A model generated the notes under the pieces. The model saw only the letters and a list, made by a program, of their open reading frames with translations. It ran no database searches and was not told the origin of the DNA. The translations under genes were made by a program, and so were the position numbers. From Hamiltosporidium magnivora (lineage: Eukaryota; Microsporidia; Dubosqiidae): 20,244 bases of DNA. The stretch covers positions 1-20,244 of the forward strand of contig PITI01000129.1 of NCBI GenBank assembly GCA_004325065.1, read 5' to 3'. This document shows, piece after piece, positions 16,835 to 20,244 of this stretch; the first letter of the stretch is position 1; each line of letters begins with the position of its first letter.

Positions 16835-18355
16835 ATGTTGCAATACAAAATATCTGAGATACCAAGATATGCCACAATTTCTCAACTGAAAAAAAGTTTC
16901 GTTAAAAATTTAAAGATAAAAGTAAGCGATTTTAAAATTACTTACGTACAAAAAAATGATTTTGGTTTTATAATATTCAAAGAATCTCTCTCTTCTCAAC
17001 AATTAGAACAATTTGAAAATTTTTATTTAAAAAATAATGTAAAATTAAAATTTAGACGATTAGAGGACAAAGAAGATGGTTTCTTTGGTAAAAAATCGAA
17101 GGAAATTTGTTTCCAGTCACATAATACAGTATCTATGGAAATTGATATACGAGATGTTGTAACAACTCTATGGAAAATGCCCTATGAGGAACAATTAAGA
17201 TATAAAAGTAATACTTTAGAGTCTTTTTATAAAAATATTTACAAAAATTCTATTTCTATGAAAAGTTCCGATACAAAAGTAAGAAATAATTGTCAATTTA
17301 GTTTTGGATTCGATAAGAATAATGATATAATAGTTGGATTTAGAGGACATAAATTTATAGAATATCCAAATCTTGTATATAACGTTTCTAACTGTCTAAA
17401 TGTGAGCGAAAATATGAAAAATATTGTTGGGAATTTAAATAATATTTTACAAGATAAAAAAGATTTGGTTTTTGACAGAATAAACAAAAAAGGATTTTTA
17501 ATGATTCTATCCGTAAGAGAATTCAATGATAAAAGTTCATCTTTAATCAAAATCAAATCAAAAGACATTTCTTTAAAAGAATTTGAAGAGATTATCGATA
17601 TTTCTAGAAATATTTTAACTGATAATTCTTTTTTACAGATTTCTAATGATACATTTGAAGGAATAAAACCCGAAAAAAATATTCTTTCTAAAGAATTGAC
17701 AGATTCCTTTCTAAATGAAATCAAAACAAAATATACACAACCAGACGAAACATTAGACATTTCACCGGTAGTTATATGCTTAAAAGGACATCCAGATTTA
17801 GAAACTTGTCTTTTATCAAATTTTAAATTCAAAATTTCTATTTTTTCATTTTTCCAAATAAATACAGAAGTAACTGAATATTTAATTCAAAAAATCAAAA
17901 AATTAAAAACCACAGATACACTTTTAGATCTCTGTTGTGGAACAGGTATGTTCAGCGTCTGTTTAAACAAAGACTTTAAAGAAATACTTGGATTAGAATT
18001 AAGCAAAGAATGCATATCAGATGCACATCGAAATATTAAAATAAACGGTATTAATAATATTACTTTAGTAGAAAATACTGTTGAAAAAGCCAAATTTCCG
18101 GATAAGGAATGTTCTGTCATATTAGATCCTCCTCGAAATGGTGTTTCAAATAAATTAATGAACAAAATTAAAAATCATATTTTTATTAAAGAAATATTTT
18201 ATATTTCGTGTGCTTATGAAAAAACCCTTAATAATATTTTAGAAGTCGTTTCTCTTATAGATCTGCCATCTTTTAAAGTAGAATGGATTGGTGGGTTTGA
18301 TATGTTTCCAAATACAAAAAATACAGAAGTATTGATATATTTGAAGAGAAATTAA
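16835..18355 (+). CDS. TRM2: tRNA (uracil-54-C5)-methyltransferase, TRMT2A/Trm2 type
   Basis: An intact 506-aa ORF. The enzyme transfers a methyl group from S-adenosylmethionine to C5 of U54 in the tRNA T-loop. An RRM-like domain (about 3-77, YKISEIPRYATISQLKKSFV, then FGFIIFKE) is followed by VTTLWKMPYEEQL (109-121) and RNNCQFSFGFD (150-160), as in animal TRMT2A. The methyltransferase part has FFQIN (339-343), SAM-binding LLDLCCGTG (363-371), LGLELS (385-390), DPPRNG (431-436), YISC with the probable catalytic Cys459, and FPNTKNTEVL (491-500), whose Glu498 is the probable general base. The residues after the Cys are AY where NP is usual; the Cys itself is kept. The RRM-plus-methyltransferase layout is like TRMT2A, whereas yeast Trm2 lacks a clear RRM. 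CCC and AAATTT blocks upstream support the start. The gene stands alone, with no operon-like neighbour. Confidence 0.93.
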   Translation: MLQYKISEIPRYATISQLKKSFVKNLKIKVSDFKITYVQKNDFGFIIFKESLSSQQLEQFENFYLKNNVKLKFRRLEDKEDGFFGKKSKEICFQSHNTVSMEIDIRDVVTTLWKMPYEEQLRYKSNTLESFYKNIYKNSISMKSSDTKVRNNCQFSFGFDKNNDIIVGFRGHKFIEYPNLVYNVSNCLNVSENMKNIVGNLNNILQDKKDLVFDRINKKGFLMILSVREFNDKSSSLIKIKSKDISLKEFEEIIDISRNILTDNSFLQISNDTFEGIKPEKNILSKELTDSFLNEIKTKYTQPDETLDISPVVICLKGHPDLETCLLSNFKFKISIFSFFQINTEVTEYLIQKIKKLKTTDTLLDLCCGTGMFSVCLNKDFKEILGLELSKECISDAHRNIKINGINNITLVENTVEKAKFPDKECSVILDPPRNGVSNKLMNKIKNHIFIKEIFYISCAYEKTLNNILEVVSLIDLPSFKVEWIGGFDMFPNTKNTEVLIYLKRN

Positions 18356-18369
18356 AATATATTCGTTTT

Positions 18370-18490
18370 AAATATTTTAATAATTTTAAATTTATTTCTC
18401 TAAAAAGCATCATTAAATATGAAAATATTTTAATAAATTTAAATCTACTTCTCTAAAAGTTATCATTAAATTTATTTCTCTAAAAGTTAT
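18370..18490. repeat. About 50-bp tandem repeat just downstream of TRM2
   Basis: Copy 1 (18370-18422) and copy 2 (18423-18467) share aaatattttaata, then aattta, then cttctctaaaa and atcatta. A partial third copy (18468-18490) begins aaatttatttctctaaaag. It starts 14 bases after the TRM2 stop codon, so it could form the gene's 3' untranslated region. Confidence 0.75.
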
Positions 18491-18677
18491 ACTACTATAG
18501 ATTAAAGTTTAATATTTTATATTACGTGTTACTTAACTATTTAATTCTATCTTTTTTTAAACCGTTTTTTGCAATTTTTTATTGAATTTTTAAAAATACT
18601 TTTTTCAAGATTTTAAGTATTTTTTAAAATATTTTTTAAATCAAAAATATTTCTCTTTTTTTCTTACACAATAATAT

Positions 18678-18793
18678 CACTAATAAAATCTTTACACATC
18701 TATCATACCTTATCTAATGTTATTGTAATAAATATCTCTAATAAAACATTTACACACATATCATACCTTCTATAATGTTATTCTAATAAATAT
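18678..18793. repeat. 58-bp tandem duplication
   Basis: Two adjacent 58-base units, 18678-18735 and 18736-18793, align without gaps with only about nine differences. Both end in taataaatat and carry atcatacctt in the middle. There is no open frame. It is a recent direct duplication with unknown role. Confidence 0.92.
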
Positions 18794-19257
18794 GAGGTTT
18801 AATTTCTAAATTACTTCTTCTAACATAAATATGCCACTATAAGTTATCCAAGTGTCTGTAATTGTAAGTAACTCAATTTAAATAACTTTTACTGTTTTTT
18901 ATAAATAATTAATAGATTTTATAAAAACTAATGTAAAAAAATATTTTTGCTTTTAATTCACAAATTTTAGAATTAATTATCTAAAATTTTAAATATTTCT
19001 TTAAAAATATTTAATAAGTAAATTTGTAACTTAGTTATTAGATATCAAACACACAAATATTATACATTTCATTTATTATTCTATACTCTTTTTTTTTAAA
19101 TTATTTCTCATTTTTTATTATTGAAATCTAAATTTTTAACTTATAAAGATATCGAAAGACACTTCTAAATAACAATATCCTCGTTTTCGAAAATATTGAA
19201 TAAACTGTAAACTTAAGAGAAAGAAATATAAAAAATATTATTTATAACTCTCTACTA
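18794..19257. other. AT-rich stretch before the retroelement-like region
   Basis: Nothing is recognisable apart from A/T runs. Composition changes sharply at about 19258, where GC content roughly doubles. Confidence 0.5.
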
Positions 19258-20244
19258 ATGGGTAGAAAGAAAAATGTTAGCAGCAAAACATTAAAAAATA
19301 ATAAAATAAAGGATGCAAACGACGCCGATAAGGTGAAGAAAAGTGAGAGTGGCATACAAAAATGTGAGCTACACCCACTTACGATTTCCCTAACTTCCTC
19401 CTCCTACACAAAAACCACACATCCACCACTACGCCAAACATTCAGTAACATGCAAAACAGTGAACTTGACACCTTACCTTCGCCTAATAACACTTCCCTC
19501 TTCGCTTGAAGTCCCTGCGTGCGAGCCATCGTACGACATGACAAACCCCTGTACTCTAGCTATTCCAGAAGGTAACAGGCTAATGGCATTACGGACGATA
19601 TTTGATTTTGTAACAGCCGACCCCAAAGAATCGCCTCGAATTGTTTTTTTTGGCAGTACAGACAAGGTTTGAAAGAATGCCAAGAAATGGCTGGACAGAG
19701 CTTCACACGTACTATAATGAGAAATTCGGTCGCGCTGAAACTCTCGAAGTGTTATAAAAATTGGCACAAAGTGAGATAGGAAAGGAAGTAAAATCAGAAG
19801 AGAATGGAGAGCGACGTAGAATCGCCGCTTGTCTCGCTGATACATGCACCCTGACCGACACCAATGAGTACATAAACCCTTAAGATAAATTTTTGAGTAA
19901 AATCAAAGAAATCTCGGAGAAAGAAATTGAAAAAGTGGTGGTCCGAACTCGAAAGCTTCCAAGTGAATTGGTTGAAAGTAAACTTTGGGACCTTATTAAT
20001 CGAATTATCGGTGTGTATGCTGATTCTTATGTACCGATGACGATAACTGCAGTGGCACGGATAATCCAGGCAGCCCAGGTATGCTATGACGAGGCAACAC
20101 GCAAAGAAAAGCCTAGATACGCTTGGAAGAAAAACATAGAAATTAAAATTTCTAAGTTAGTTCTTTCCAAAATTCTTCTCGAGAAGGCTCGTAAGCAGAA
20201 AAAGCTCTCCACTTCGGAAACAAAAAGCCTTAAGAAAATCATGC
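19258..20244 (+). pseudogene. Broken retroelement-like polyprotein, N-terminal part, continues past window
   Basis: The region is about 45% GC where sampled, against very AT-rich flanks, and reads as one coding region cut by frame changes. Frame 1 opens with MGRKKNVSSKTLKNNK (19258) and stops at 19507-19509. Frame 2 is open from about 19394 to TGA 19670-19672 (LAIPEGNRLMALRTIFDFV). Frame 3 continues from the T8 run at 19644-19651 with MPRNGWTELHTYYNEKFG, a TAA after ETLEVL and another after EYINP, then stays open to the edge (LPSELVESKLWDLINRIIGV, RYAWKKNIEIKISKL, lysine-rich end). A basic start, a helical middle and a Trp-Lys-Lys-rich stretch resemble the region upstream of the reverse transcriptase in non-LTR elements. 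No polymerase motif lies inside the window, so the family is a guess. Composition unlike its neighbours suggests an insertion, now inactive here. Confidence 0.5.

Noticed and set aside
17293..17832. Minus-strand open stretch of 179 codons
   Set aside because: Fully antisense to TRM2, whose forward frame has all family motifs; the length is a by-product of Leu/Lys/Ile-rich coding.
17887..18165. Minus-strand open stretch of 92 codons
   Set aside because: Antisense to the SAM-binding part of TRM2.
19474..19845. Minus-strand open stretch of 123 codons
   Set aside because: Antisense to the retroelement-like frames; the forward strand keeps a better coding pattern running on to the window edge.

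Overview
The window looks like nuclear DNA of a microsporidian. It is very AT-rich, all recognisable genes are intronless, and the two housekeeping genes carry a CCC-type block just upstream of ATG, as described for microsporidia. Coding density is low for that group: four host genes plus repeats and retroelement debris in 20 kb. The low density, a secreted leucine-rich-repeat (LRR) protein family, retroelement fragments and in-frame KEQHPINNST-type protein repeats remind me of the Daphnia parasite Hamiltosporidium. That genus-level guess is recollection, not proof.

Layout. 1-2061 (minus): 5' part of SEC31, a COPII coat subunit, running off the left edge and carrying three in-frame repeat tracts. 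2062-3976: promoter region with three families of short tandem repeats, then plain AT-rich DNA. 3977-6304 (plus): secreted LRR protein. 6305-9889: non-coding, with two diverged copies (about 6934-7160 and 8112-8335) of a dispersed element in the same orientation. 9890-12433 (minus): a second, paralogous LRR protein convergent to the first. It has an N-terminal hydrophobic segment, a disordered region with a PLDLS motif followed by lysines, and a BTB/POZ-like segment before the LRRs. 12434-16834: non-coding, with a decayed non-LTR reverse transcriptase relic near 14470-14850 and a perfect 9-bp hairpin at 16624-16646. 16835-18355 (plus): tRNA uracil-54 C5-methyltransferase of TRMT2A type, with an N-terminal RRM-like domain. 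18356-19257: two tandem-repeat families. 19258-20244 (plus): a GC-richer, frameshifted and stop-interrupted retroelement-like coding region running off the right edge.

How the parts relate. SEC31 (secretory vesicle coat) and TRM2 (tRNA modification) are core housekeeping genes. The two LRR genes are probably lineage-specific exported proteins that would use the COPII pathway to which SEC31 belongs. The intergenic space has been enlarged by retroelements and satellite-like expansion. The most interesting candidate is the second LRR gene, whose BTB-like segment, LRR array and PxDLS motif would suit a parasite protein acting on host regulatory or ubiquitin machinery. This is inference.
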